This document shows positions 12,401-23,284 of a DNA stretch of 64,000 bases, piece by piece (position 1 is the stretch's first letter; every line of letters starts with the position of its first letter). Below the pieces are notes generated by a model. That model was not told the DNA's origin. It did no database searches and saw nothing but the letters and a program-made list of their open reading frames with translations. The stretch is from Strobilurus pachycystidiatus (Eukaryota; Basidiomycota; Agaricomycetes; Agaricales; Physalacriaceae), in assembly GCA_019915135.1 (NCBI GenBank), contig JAHLMK010000009.1, forward strand, positions 992,001 to 1,056,000, written 5' to 3'. The position numbers and the translations under genes are program-made.

Positions 12401-12553
12401 ATGCTGAAATCTCAGACGACGCCGAACTATCACCATACGCCGCCCTTCTGTGACGACGCAGATATGGAGGAATTTGTTACTTTGGAAGGAGGGGGTACAT
12501 CCAGCCCATTCAACCCAGCCAAGTTGCATCCAATCTGGGTTCCCTTGGAATAA
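9436..12553 (+). CDS. DUF6535-containing multi-pass membrane protein, N-terminus frameshifted
   Basis: The main frame runs 9562-9777, an intron 9778-9827, then 9828-12362, an intron 12363-12415, and a last exon 12416-12553 ending in WVPLE. The N-terminal block has the hallmarks of the DUF6535 family of Agaricomycetes: DPIYTETAPNARVWRTYEEE, DGLDVMLVFAGLFSS, FLVQASQNLQADS, then membrane helices around VVSLIASLVVALASVLVKQW and a pair of hydrophobic helices after the VNVIIG segment. About 600 uncharacterised residues follow. The only sensible start codons (9436 or 9458) are in another frame. A related relic at 31 kb lacks 5 bases present here between CGCCACACGAT and AAACGC, so this copy has either a 5-base insertion or an unusual tiny intron. 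If it is a true frameshift the gene is impaired. The function of the family is unknown. Confidence 0.72.
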
Positions 12554-12737
12554 TACCCACGACCACCTGCAACTGCGAAGGCCATTGGGTGAATGATCTA
12601 CTTGATTCCAACTTTGATTTGAGGGGGAGAGACCAGGTAGGCGTACTGAATACATCGATTTGTTCTGCGAGATATGATACAGTCAATACAATTTGCACAA
12701 AGCGTTCTCTGTCGCGTCGCAATGCTGCAGCGGCGTC

Positions 12738-13753
12738 TCAACCGTTCACCATCGTACCTCCGTTGGGGTGTATCGTGGACCCGCTGATAAAGCTACTGTC
12801 CGGACCTGCTAAGAAGACGCACACCGAACCAATCTCAGCGGGCTGTCCTGGACGACCCATCGGCGTTTGGTTGAACGCTTCAAGTTGCTCTTTTCCCATC
12901 GTCGAGACGACCAGTGGGGTCCAGACAGGACCGGGCGCGACGGCGTTGACGCGAATCCCTTCCCCGACTATTTGATTGGACAGTGCGCGCGTGAAAGCTA
13001 CGATGGCGCCTTTCGTGGATGTGTAATCGAGCAGGTCTGGGCGACCAACATAATGATTGACCGCTGCAAAAGGACCCTTTCGTGAGTAAGATAGAGAGCA
13101 AACGAGGTAGGACGTACAGGCAATGTTGATGATGGAGCACCCTTTCGATTTGCGCAAGTGAGGCAAGGCGTATTTGCAGATGTAGAAGTAGGGGTAGATA
13201 TTGGTCTTGAAGGTAACATCCCACTGCTCTCTGGGAAAGGCATATGTAAGTTCGGGCAGCGCGAGTAGGAGGAGGATTTGACTCACTCGGGTAGATCGAG
13301 GATGCTATCCTGTACCATTTGATAGGCTGCGTTGTTCATGATGATCTCAAGCCCGCCCAAAGCCTTCACAGTCTCCTCGACGACCCTCTTGCACTCACTC
13401 GCCTCTTTCAAATCCGCGGTCAATAGGACACACTTCGTCTTGTTGCCCTTCTTCTCCACCAGCTTCTTCGTCTCTTGCGCGTCCTTCTCCTCCTCGGGCA
13501 AGTAGATGATAGACACGCCGCTCGCGCCTTCCATGGCGAACATCACGGCAGCCGCCCGCCCGATTCCAGAATCGCCGCCAGTGATCAGAGCGCGCTTCCC
13601 TTCGAGCTTTCCCGCTGGCTTGTACGCCTGGTAGCCAGAATCGTCCGATGGCAAATCGGTAGAGGCGGGAGCGGGCGACATGTCGGCCTGCAGGCCCGGG
13701 TGAGACTGGAGCTGGTTGGGGTCTGGGAGATGGTCTTTCTGGTATTGAGACAT
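12738..13753 (-). CDS. Short-chain dehydrogenase/reductase, YdaD/GsP39-like
   Basis: Three minus-strand exons (13753-13287, 13230-13118, 13063-12738) encode 301 residues. The N-terminal arm includes MSQYQKDHLPDPNQLQSHPG and a later YKPAGKLEGKRALITGGDSG with the Rossmann motif TGGDSGIGRA. NNAA replaces NNAG, the catalytic site is DYTSTKGA (Y-x-x-x-K), and the end reads FISGSTIHPNGGTMVNG. The long N-terminal arm with Q and P before the fold is characteristic of the bacterial general-stress SDR group and its fungal relatives, which act on NADP(H) with unknown alcohols or aldehydes. The splice joints restore the family sequence exactly (DLPEEQWD and INIASVNHYVG). A TATA box lies 47 nt upstream of the start. 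Stress-related detoxification is a family-based inference. Confidence 0.9.
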
Positions 13754-13799
13754 GATGGATGTGGGAGGTTTTCGGGGGGATAGACGCGAGCCAAGAAGA

Positions 13800-13806
13800 C
13801 TTTATA
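13800..13806 (-). promoter_or_regulatory. TATA box of minus-strand SDR gene
   Basis: On the minus strand the sequence reads TATAAAG, 47 nt upstream of the start codon at 13753. Confidence 0.55.
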
Positions 13807-14327
13807 GGCGCGGAGACTCAGAGCGATCGGGAGGTGGCATGCGTCATGGATGATGTTTGCGCATTACGAAGGTACACTCGAGAGTGGCTCCATGCAAGCA
13901 ACGGCTGAGATGATTCACCGCTGAGATGCGTGTAGTCTGAGAACGCGAACATTGAGGAGAGCAATGGTGAATCGATACCATGAAGATGGAAGGAGACAGA
14001 GTTGGTTGCACATCAGTGCACAACATGGGCCAAGTACGTAAATACCGGGCCGACGATAAAAACGTGTAATTGACCCAAGCTGCTGGTCTGACGCCGAGCA
14101 ATTGCTCTGCGCTAGGTGTACTGAATATTAGAGAATAAGACCTCGTTTCTTTTGGATGTAGTAGTCGTAAGTAACAGAATACATCACGCGCGTGCGTGCA
14201 TACAGGTGTGACGATTGAAAGCTGAATATCCACATCTTCGCTACGATGTCCAGTTATGAGAAGCGGGCTACAGAGACATACAAATGATAGCAATCACAGA
14301 GAAGGAAACATTCAACTCAAAGCGAGG
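13807..14327. other. Intergenic region
   Basis: This stretch lies between the promoter of the minus-strand SDR gene and the 3' end of array copy A. One open frame on the minus strand (149 codons) has no motif and unlikely composition; I see no gene. Confidence 0.4.
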
Positions 14328-15487
14328 TCAACGGCCATAGTATCTGGCAACGGTGCTCAATGATAGTTCATAGAACATAAGTATATGTACCAGTAGTCGT
14401 AATCCATCCAGCAGTGTCCGCACCATCCGCAACCTTCGTCGCAAGATGTCCCCATGCCCTTGTAATCTGGTATCCCGAAAGAATGATTGTATGACCCTAA
14501 CTTCCTGGAAGAATAATTGAAGGAAGCGCGAGCTGGCGCCTTTCCTTTCGACTTCCCCTTCTTTGGCTTGTTTGGAGTAGATGGAGTGACTCTCCCCTTC
14601 GTTGTAGACTGCGGAGTTTTCTGCGTCGTACGCGTCGTGGAGAGCGGAGCACTCTGTGCCTCGGAGTGCGGGGTACGATCGGAAGTTGCAGCTGGTGTGA
14701 TTGGGGCGGTCCTCAGTGGTGCGGGTTGAGTCGGCGGACCTGCTATTAGGAATTGTATCGGATCTATGTTTTCGGAGGCTGAAGAGTATACGTACCAAGT
14801 GCCAAAGCTGAGTGGTATTCTGCGAAAGGACAGCTCCAACGCTGTTTATCAATCGCAGCATCAAGAAGGTTGTCATACCCAGACTCGCCGAGGATGTCTG
14901 TCAAGATCGTAGAGTGATCAATAATCCATAGAGCCGGCGGAAGGCCAATGTGCGTCGAGGTAGAGTAGTCGATCGCAACAAATAGGCCGGGAATGAGGCA
15001 CTGGAGGAGATTGAAGAAATCAGATATAGGCGGAAGTGCCCTTGGTTCAGTAGTAGTGGCCCGCAGTAGTTCGGACGCCTCGAGGCGTGGACCCCAAAGG
15101 CTGCTGGTTCGGATGTCGCTGATACGTGCCGGGATGTACAGAACGGACGTCTTCCCGCATGGGTTACCTCTCAGCACACGAGCGACGCTGTCCTAGCATG
15201 ATTGAACACGGTGAGCTCGAGTGAGACGAAGGACTGGCTAGGAACCGACCTCACGGTGATCGTCGGTCGTGAGATTTCTCCACCCATATCTGAACAGTAG
15301 TGGTTGAACATTTTCTCGTGCGATGTATGGTTCCATTGATCATCGGTGCCAAACTGATCTAACTGGGTTTGTGGAACCCAGAAAGACAGATGGCGAGCAG
15401 ACAGGTTGAATTCTACGTCCATCGACTCTGGGTTTGTGAGGCCCAGAAAGACAGATGGCGAGCAGACAAGTTGAATTCTACGTCCAT
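14328..15487 (-). pseudogene. Array copy A of unrecognised family, frameshifted
   Basis: This is the most distal of four tandem minus-strand paralogues. Exon 2 (15192-14796) encodes GKTSVLYIPARISDIR and the FFNLLQCLIPGLFVAID core; exon 3 (14742-14391) holds the Ser/Thr/Pro linker, the basic patch KKGKSKGKAPAR and the cysteine cluster CDEGCGWCGHCW; exon 4 is 14355-14328. Exon 1 is damaged. A 65-bp tandem duplication (about 15365-15494) has copied the start codon, so the ATG at the conserved distance from the TATA box (15487) now reads only 24 codons. The duplicated ATG at 15422 runs into a 10-bp deletion, relative to copy B, after DDQW; this shifts the frame before the exon 1 donor. Downstream exons remain open, which suggests recent inactivation. 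Function unknown. Confidence 0.7.
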
Positions 15488-15807
15488 CGATAGCAATGAT
15501 GATGGGCGAAGACCAAGCTGTACCGGACCCACGCTTGAGTCTCACGCCTTACTTATAGCGCACTGGATGGCTTGTCACCCTTGACAGGCGAGGAGCAGCA
15601 TGACACGAAGTCATGTTGTCCAGGTGAACAGGTCATTGGTGACCGCCGTCGGGCATGATGATCATGGTTCAATCGTGAAGCCCGGAAATACACAACGTCG
15701 CGGTCAAGCTAAGCTTGACAGTCATCGAGGGTAAGTATGATAAGCCAAAATCAAGCCAGTATGTCGCCCCGTTCAGACAATCATACACTCAAGCCTCGGT
15801 TCACTTC
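15488..15807. other. Intergenic spacer between array copies A and B
   Basis: This holds the promoter of copy A: minus-strand TATAAG at 15557-15552, 65 nt before the conserved ATG position. Further upstream are two short inverted repeats, ATGAC-N5-GTCAT at 15600-15614 and GGTCA-TTGG-TGACC at 15631-15644. Near-identical sequence occurs upstream of copy C (19034-19078), so the duplicated unit includes the promoter. Confidence 0.6.
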
Positions 15808-17191
15808 TCACGCGTACATTGGAGAAGAACTTGAAGGACGTGGACTGGACTCTGGTGAAAGTCCAATCAAGACGAGAGGCCCGAATAGACCAGCAGAATC
15901 AAGGTGCTCTGAGTTAACTCGGAGTGCACAAGATATGATCACAGAATAAGTACAAAGTTCGTTCGTTTCGAGTGGGGTAGTCGTAATCATACGTAGACAT
16001 ATACGCGTCTCGCACGCCTGCATATATGTGAATTGAGCGAAATTGGATCTCATTGATTGCAAGGACAATCTCCTCCATCTGGAAGCGGTGCTTAGATCAT
16101 AATAAATTTATTTCTTGGAGGAGCAAGTACGCACCAGTAACTCGACCGTCCGCAGTCTTCGTCATGGGAAACCATGATGTGACTTTCCCTGTCGTGGTAA
16201 TCTGACCTCCTGAAAGAACCAGTGTATGAAGCGCGAGCTGGGGCCTTTCCTTTCGACTTCCCTTTCGACTTCCCCATCTTTGGCTCCTTTGGAGCAGATG
16301 GAGTGACTCTCCTCGTCTTTGTAGAGTGCGGAGTATTCTGCGTCGTATGCGTCGTGGGGAGCGGAGTATTCTGCATCGTATGCGTCGTGGGGAGCGGAGC
16401 ACTCTGTGCCTCGGAGTGCGGGATACGATTGGAAGTTGCAGCTGCTGTGATTGGGGCGGTCCACAGTGGTGCGGGTCGAGTTGGCGGACCTGCTATCAGG
16501 AATCGTATCGGATGATGGATCTATGCTTTCGGAGGCTGAAGAGTATACGCACCAAGTGCCAAAGTCAAGTGGTATTCTGCGAAAGGACAGCTCCAGCGCT
16601 GTTTATCAATCGCAGCATCACGAAGGTTGTCATACCCAGACTCGCCGAGGATGTCTGTCAAGATGGTAGAGTGATCAATAATCCATAGAGCCGGCGGAAG
16701 GCCAATGTGCGTCGAGGTAGAGTAGTCGATCACCACAAATAGGCCAGGAAGGAGGCATTGAAGGAGGTTGAAATAATCAACGATGGGCAAAACAACCCCC
16801 GATTCAGCGGTAGTCATCAGAAGTTCGGCTGCCTCGAGTCGTGGACCCCAAAGGCAAATGGTTCGGAGGTGGCTGATACGTCCCGGGATGTATAGAACAG
16901 ACGTCTTCCCGCGTTGTATACCTGTCAACACACGGGCTACACTGTCCTATGTAGCATGATCGAACAAGTGAGTTCGAATGAGACGAAGCACTAATACTAT
17001 GGACCGACCTTTTTGTGATCTTCCGTCGTGAGATTTTCCCACCCGTATCTGGACAGTAAAGGTTGGACAATCTCTCGATCGATGTATGGTTGAGCTCGTT
17101 GCCATTGGCCATCGGTGCCAAACTGATCTAGCTGGGTTTGTGAGGCCCAGAAAGACAGATGGCGAGCAGACAAGTTGAATTCTACGTCCAT
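15808..17191 (-). CDS. Array copy B of unrecognised family, cysteine cluster lost
   Basis: Four exons (17191-17009, 16946-16553, 16492-16135, 16090-15808) give about 405 residues. The first exon is 183 nt, the same as in copies C, D and E. The protein starts MDVEFNLSARHLSFWASQTQ, followed by LDQFGTDGQW and RYGWENLTTEDHKK. Exon 2 holds GKTSVLYIPGRIS, WGPRLEAAELL, DYFNLLQCLLPGLFVVID and HSTILTDILGESGYDNL. Exon 3 is a low-complexity linker with a 33-bp in-frame tandem repeat (16331-16396) and a lysine-rich patch resembling a nuclear localisation signal. Where copies A, C and D have a CGWCGxCW cluster, B reads HDEDCGRSSY: a deletion removed it but kept the exon phase. The fourth exon is longer than in other copies and is inferred only from phase. 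No known domain was recognised. Confidence 0.65.
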
Positions 17192-17255
17192 CGATAGCGA
17201 TGATGATGGGCGAAGACCAAGCTGTACCGGACCCACGCTTGAGTCTCACGCCTTA

Positions 17256-17261
17256 CTTATA
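17256..17261 (-). promoter_or_regulatory. TATA box of array copy B
   Basis: TATAAG on the minus strand lies 65 nt upstream of the ATG. It sits in a conserved block (TATAAGTAAGGCGTGAGAC) also found before copies A and C. Confidence 0.5.
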
Positions 17262-17746
17262 GCGTACTGGAGGCGTTCTCACGCTCTACAGGCGACGAGC
17301 AGGTGACCGTCGGCCGCGGGCATGATGATCATGTCCAATCGTGGAGCCCGGAGATACACAGCGTCGCAAGTCAAGCTTGACAGTCATCGAGGCCTGCCAG
17401 AATCAAGCCAGTATGTCGTCAAATTTCGGACAATGATACCCTCGAGCCTCGGTCTACCTCTCACGCGCACATTGGAGAAGGAGAACGTGGTCTGGACTCC
17501 GGTGATAAGTACAATTGAGACGAGAGATCCGAATAGAACAGGAGAACAAGGTGCTCTGCGTTAAGAGTGCACAAGATATGATTGCAAAATACAGACTTCG
17601 TTCGTTTCGAGTGTGGTAGTCCTAGTTATTCGTAGACAAATACATGCCTCGCACGCCTATATATGTGAATCGAGTGAAATTTCGATATCGGAAAGCTTCC
17701 TGCGCTCAATACGAATTGAGTTGAGAGAGCGAATGTACAGAGGCAT
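17262..17746. other. Intergenic spacer between array copies B and C
   Basis: Spacer with short segments shared with the other spacers, for example around GTCAAGCTTGACAGTCATCG at 17371. No gene was seen. Confidence 0.5.
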
Positions 17747-18921
17747 TCAATTGATAGGCAAGTACAGCCTCCTCCATCTGAGAGCGGTCCTTAGATAATG
17801 AATGATAGTCCTCGAAAGGACAAGTACGCACCAGTAGTCGAAATTCGCCCAGCAGCGGCCACACCATCCGCAATCTTTGTCGCAACAAGTCATGTCCATG
17901 TCGCCGTAATCCGACGTCCCATATGCATAGTTGTTTCTGGAAGAGTAATTGGATGCAGAGCGCGCTTTGCCCTTTCCTTTCGACTTCCCCTTCTTTGACT
18001 TCTTTGGAGTAGATGGCGTGGGATGCGTGTGGTGCTGGGTATCCTGCGTCGACTTCCCCTTCTTTGACTTCTGTGAAGTAGATGGCGTGGAATTCGTGGG
18101 GTGCGGGGTATCCTGCGTCGCGGGGTGCGGGGTATGACCAGGAGTCGCGGCTGCTGTGATCTCTGCTCCAGAAGGGACGACTGGGGCAGTCCATAGCGGT
18201 ACAGATTGAGTTTGCTGGCCAGCTAACATGGAATGCATCAGAATATCATCCTTCCAAAGACTGCAGCCCGCCGAACATACCGGACACAAGACCCGATTGA
18301 TACTCTCCGGACGGACAGCTCCGACGATGTTGGTCAAGAACGGCATCACAAAGAACATCATATTTGAGTTCACCGAGGATGTGTGTCAAAACTGTAGAAT
18401 GCAACATGACCCATAGAACTGGCGGAAGGGCACGGTACTTCGAGGGGAAGCTATCGAACACCGTGAATAGGCCTGGGATGAGGCATTGGAGTAGATTGAA
18501 ATAATCAGAGATGGGAGGAAGAACCCCCATTAGCAGTCCAGTCGGGGTAGCGCGCAAAAGTTCGGCAGCCTCGAGCCTTGGACCCCAAAGATCACTAGTA
18601 GCTCGGATGTCGCTGATGCGTCCCGGGATATTTAGAATAGAGGTCCTTCCGCCTTTTTTACCTCTCAAGACACGAGCGACACCATCCTAGCATGATCAAC
18701 GTAGTTAGGTCGAGTGAGACGAAGTGCGTGAGACTGACCTTTCTGTGACTATCAGTCGTAATGTCTTTCCACCCATATTTGGATAGTAGAGGCTGCACAA
18801 TTTCGCGTTCGATATAAGATTGAGCATTTATCCATTGGTCATCAGTGCCAAACTGATCTAGCTGGGTGCGGGAAGCCCAGAAAGACAGATGGCTTGCCGT
18901 CAAGTTGAATTCTACGTCCAT
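17747..18921 (-). CDS. Array copy C of unrecognised family
   Basis: Four exons (18921-18739, 18686-18281, 18222-17832, 17789-17747) give about 340 residues; the last small exon is inferred from matching phase in all copies. The N-terminal exon reads MDVEFNLTASHLSFWASRTQ and ends KDITTDSHRK before a GTCAGT donor. Exon 2 contains SILNIPGRISDIRA, WGPRLEAAELLRA, PPISDYFNLLQCLIPGLF and LHSTVLTHILGELKYD. Exon 3 carries a His/Thr/Pro-rich linker whose KSKKGKS block is doubled by a 69-bp in-frame duplication (17983-18120), then MTCCDKDCGWCGRCWANFDYW. The basic linker plus cysteine cluster suggests nuclear or nucleic-acid contact, but that is only a guess. No signal peptide and no membrane helix were seen. 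Confidence 0.72.
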
Positions 18922-18985
18922 CTATAGCGATGTTGATGGGCGAAGACCAAGCTGTTCCGGACCCACGCTTGAGTCTCACGCCTTA

Positions 18986-18991
18986 CTTATA
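18986..18991 (-). promoter_or_regulatory. TATA box of array copy C
   Basis: TATAAG on the minus strand is 65 nt upstream of the ATG, in the same block as in copies A and B. Inverted repeats at 19034-19048 and 19065-19078 lie further upstream. Confidence 0.5.
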
Positions 18992-19118
18992 GCGCACTGG
19001 ATGGCTTCTCACGCTTGACAGGCGAGGAGCAGCATGACACGAAGTCATGTTGTTCAGGTGAACAGGTCATTGGTGACCGCCGTCGGGCACTGGTTCGTTT
19101 CGAGTGGAATAGTCCTAA

Positions 19119-20330
19119 TTATTCGTAGACGAATACATGACTCGCACGCCTATATATGTGAATCGAGTGAAATTTAGATATCAAAAAGCTTCCTGCGCTC
19201 AATACGAATGCGATTTGAGAGCGAATGTACAGAGGCATCTCATTGATAGGCAAGTACAATGTCCTCCATCTGAGGGAGGTGCTTAGATAATGAATGACAC
19301 CCCTCGAAGGGACAAGTACGCACCAGTAATCGAAACTCGCCCAGCAGCGGCCACACCACCCGCAATCTTTATCGCAACAAGTCATGTCCATGTCGTCGTA
19401 ATCCGACTTCCCGAAGGCATAGTTGTTCCTGGAAGAGTAATTGGATGAAGGGCGAGCTTTGGCCTTTCCTTTCGACTTCCCCTTCTTTGACTTCTTTGGT
19501 GTAGATGGCGTGGAATTCGTGGGGTGCGGGGTATCTTGCGTCGCGGGGTGCGGGGTATGACCAGGAGTTGCGGCTGCTGTGATCTCCGCTGCAGAAGGGA
19601 CGACTGGGGCAGTCCATAGCGGTACGGTTTGAGGTTGCTGGCGAGCTAACATGGAATGCATCAGAATACCATCCTTCCAAAGACTGCAGCGCGCCGAACA
19701 TACCCGAATGATACTCTCCGGACGGACAGCTCCGACGATGTTGGTCGAGAACGGCATCACGAAGATTGCTATATTTGAGTTCACCGAGGATGTGTGTCAA
19801 GACTGTTGAATGCAACATGACCCATAGAACCGGCGGAAGGGCACGGTACTTCGAGGGGAAGCGATCGAATACCGTGAATAGGCCTGGGATGAGGCATTGA
19901 AGTAGATTGAAATAATCAGAGACGGGAGGAAGGACCCCCATGGGCAGTCCAGTCGGGGTAGCGCGCAGGAGCTCGGCAGCCTCGAGCCTTGGAACCCAGA
20001 GAACACTGGTTCGTATGTCGCTGATGCGTCCTGGGATATATAGGATAGAGGTTTTTCCGCCTTTGGTACCTCTCAAGACACGAGCGACACTATCCTAGCA
20101 TGATCGAACATGGTTAGGTCGAGTGAAACGAAGTACATGGGACTGACCTTTCTGTGACTATCAGTCGTAATGTCTTTCCACCCATATTTGGATAGTAGAG
20201 GCTGCACAATTTCGCGTTCGATATAAGATTGAGCATTAATCCATTGGTCATCAGTGCCAAACTGATCTAGCTGGGTGCGGGAAGCCCAGAAAGACAGATG
20301 GCTTGCCGTCAAGTTGAATCCTACGTCCAT
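19119..20330 (-). CDS. Array copy D of unrecognised family
   Basis: Exons 20330-20148, 20094-19704, 19645-19324 and 19281-19119 encode about 352 residues. Exon 1 is almost identical to copy C apart from MDVGF instead of MDVEF. Exon 2 reads GKTSILYIPGRISDIRT, WVPRLEAAELLRA and DYFNLLQCLIPGLFTVFDRF. Exon 3 keeps the KSKKGKSKGKAKAR patch and MTCCDKDCGWCGRCW, without the 69-bp duplication seen in C. The last exon differs from C because the stop present there is bypassed, giving a longer tail. C and D are the closest pair of the array. Its promoter departs from the others, with TATATA near 20394. Function unknown. Confidence 0.72.
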
Positions 20331-21008
20331 CTATAGCGATGTTGATGGGCGAAGACCAAGCTGTTCCGGACCCACGATAGAATCTCACGCTACTATATAA
20401 CGTCTAGAAAGAGGGTTCCCACGCTTTACAAGCGAGGAGCAAGCGTCACGAAGTCATGTTGTCCAGGTGAAAAGGCCTATAATGACCGCTGGGTGGTCCC
20501 AATCGCGTTCGACGTGAAGCACAGAAGAACACAGTTAGCTAAGCTAGACTGTCATCGATGGTCTGATAGTCCAAGATCAAGCTATGTCGGAGATTGTCGG
20601 AGACATTCAAGCCTCGGTCCTCTTCCCACGCAACCATTGGAGGAGGAGAACGTCAGTCGCGTTGATCAAGTGAAATTCAATCCAGACGAGAGACACGGAG
20701 AGAACAGTAGAGAGACGGTCGTCGCAGCAACACCATAGTACGTTTCACAGCGATCAGTGCGGCGCATCATGAAAAGAGCATCAGGGATATGTATGATTGT
20801 CGCGTAGACAGCTGGGTCGCATGTGGCGGCCTGGACAAAGGTCGGCGCTGCTGATTGGTGGCATGGTACCATGATCGATGACATCACAGGAACAGCCCTT
20901 TTCGAACGTGCAGTGACGCTTTTCAACCCCACGTCCATCCAGGTCCATCCCCGCCATTCTCCATCTTTTTCTACCACCACCGCCATCACCATCCCGACGA
21001 CCACGACG
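20331..21008. other. Divergent intergenic region, array copy D and glycogen synthase
   Basis: A minus-strand TATATA at 20394-20399 serves copy D. Upstream sequence retains a decayed version of the repeats seen before A and C (around 20437-20500). The right side is CT/CAC-rich leader sequence of the glycogen synthase gene. No extra gene was seen. Confidence 0.45.
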
Positions 21009-23284
21009 ATGGACACGGCGGCTAAAAGAGCGGTCGACAAACCCGTCCTGTTCGAGATATCATGGGAGGCCGCGAACAAGGTTGGCGGCATCTACACGGT
21101 CATCAAGACAAAGGTCCCCGTCACCGTCAGTGAATACGGCGACCGCTACTGCCTCATTGGCCCGCTCTCCTACAAGACGGCGCCCATGGAGGTTGAGCAG
21201 CAGGAGCCTACGGATCCTCACATGGTAGCCACGCTCGAGAACATGCGCGCTCAGGGCGTCAAGGCGCTCTACGGAAGGTGGTTGATTGAGGGAGCGCCCA
21301 ACGTTCTGTTGTTTGACACTGGCAGCCAGTACAGCCGTCTTGACGAATGGAAGGGCGATCTCTGGAACCTCGCCGGCATCCCCAGTCCACCCCACGACCA
21401 CGAAACCAACGAGACCATCGTTTTTGGCTACCTCGTCGCGTGGTTCCTGGGCGAGTACGTTTCGCGCGAGCTCTCAAAAGCCGTCGTCGCCCACTTCCAC
21501 GAGTGGCAGGCCGGCCTCGCCATCCCTCTCTGTCGAAAACGTCATATAGATGTCACCACCGTCTTCACCACCCACGCGACGCTCCTTGGACGTTACCTGT
21601 GCGCTGGCTCTGTCGACTTCTACAACAACCTGCAATACTTTGATGTAGACCACGAAGCAGGCAAACGTGGCATTTACCATCGATACTGCATTGAACGCTC
21701 CGCTGCCCATTGCGCCGACGTCTTCACCACCGTTTCCCACATCACCGCCTACGAAGCGGAGCACCTGCTCAAACGTAAACCTGACGGAGTTGTTCCCAAC
21801 GGCCTCAATGTCGTCAAGTTCCAGGCCATGCACGAGTTCCAGAACCTCCACTCCACTTCCAAGGCCAAGATCAACGAGTTCGTCCGTGGACATTTCTATG
21901 GCCACTTTGATTTCGATCTGGACAACACGCTATACGTAAGTCTCCTCATACCCTCTCAGGTTCTCCATTTATCCTCCCCGTAGATGTTCACAGCAGGACG
22001 CTACGAGTATCGGAACAAGGGCGTCGACATGTTTATCGAGTCTTTGGCGCGTCTCAACTATCGTCTACAAAAGGCCGGATCCACCGTCACCGTCGTTGCC
22101 TTCATCATCATGCCCGCGGCCACCAACTCATACACGATCGAGGCCCTCAAAGGCCAGGCCGTGACGAAACAACTTCGCGATACCGTGACCGAAATGCAGA
22201 ACAGAATAGGTGCTCGCCTGTTTGACCACGCAGCGCGTTTCCACGGCGAGGGAGCTGCGCCTCCTCTTCCTGACCTTCTGTCTCCCGAAGATCAGATTCT
22301 CCTGAAGCGACGCATATTCGCGCTCAAGCGCAATTCTCTTCCTCCCATCACCACGCACAACATGGCCGATGACGCCAACGACCCCATCCTCAACCAAATT
22401 CGCAGGGTACACTTGTTCAACCACAGTCACGATCGTGTCAAGGTCGTCTTCCACCCCGACTTCTTAAACTCGAACAACCCGATTCTTGGCCTCGACTACG
22501 AGGAGTTTGTTCGGGGATGCCATCTTGGCGTCTTCCCCAGTTATTACGAGCCCTGGGGGTATACGCCGGCGGAGTGTACAGTGATGGGCATTCCGAGCAT
22601 CACGACGAATCTTTCCGGCTTTGGATGCTTCATGCAGGACCTCATCGACCATCCCGAGGACGAAGGCTGCTACATCGTCGACCGCCGTATGCAGAGCGTC
22701 GAGGACTCTGTGAACCAGCTCACCGAACATATGTTCACTTTCTGCAACAAGTCGCGCAGGCAGAGGATTAACCAACGGAATCGCGTCGAGCGCCTCAGCC
22801 CGCTGTTGGATTGGAAGAATCTGGGAATCGAGTACAGCAAGAGTCGGCAGTTGGCCTTGAGGCGCGCGTATCCGGAGGAGTTCTATAGCGAGGAGGAAGG
22901 CAGCGACTACTTCGACTTTGGTGGACCGGAGAGGTTGCCGCCCATGAGTGTCCCCGCGAGCCCGAGGTGGAAGGGCGCTGCCACGCCTGGCGATATGGGC
23001 ACTCTGACCGAAGGGATGGAGCGACTCGAGACTAGCGATTATAACGGCATGGGCCTCGACGAGGATGATCAGTATCCTTTGTGAGTTCGATTTACGCGTC
23101 TCGTTGGGTCGTTGGGAATTGAAGCACTGATTATCTTTCCAGCCCTCTTGTCATGAAGGTGCGCTCGCGGAGCGGAAGCGTAAGAAGCGGCGCCAGCACT
23201 CCTGGAGGCAGCACGTTCATGAGCCTAAGCGAAAACGACCTCGCGGCTGCGGACAAGGCATTAAGCCAGGTCAACGGCGCATAG
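21009..23284 (+). CDS. GSY1: Glycogen synthase (GT3 family)
   Basis: Three exons (21009-21935, 21984-23080, 23143-23284) encode 721 residues, the normal length for fungal and animal glycogen synthase, the cytosolic enzyme that elongates glycogen from UDP-glucose. The N-terminus has [18 protein letters not shown], which binds the donor substrate. [14 protein letters not shown] and [20 protein letters not shown] are diagnostic for glycosyltransferase family 3. The catalytic E-x7-E lies in [17 protein letters not shown]. The regulatory arginine cluster that responds to glucose-6-phosphate is visible as [15 protein letters not shown]. The C-terminal tail is rich in Ser ([15 protein letters not shown]), as expected for phosphorylation control. 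The start at 21009 ([13 protein letters not shown]) fits the family better than the longer open frame. Single copy and apparently intact. Confidence 0.96.

Noticed and set aside
13844..14293. Minus-strand frame of 149 codons between the SDR promoter and copy A
   Set aside because: Random-looking composition, no homology to the array copies, and it overlaps no conserved element.
15600..15660. Palindromes considered as a CRISPR or terminator
   Set aside because: Only two different inverted repeats per promoter, no repeat-spacer order, and the genome is eukaryotic.
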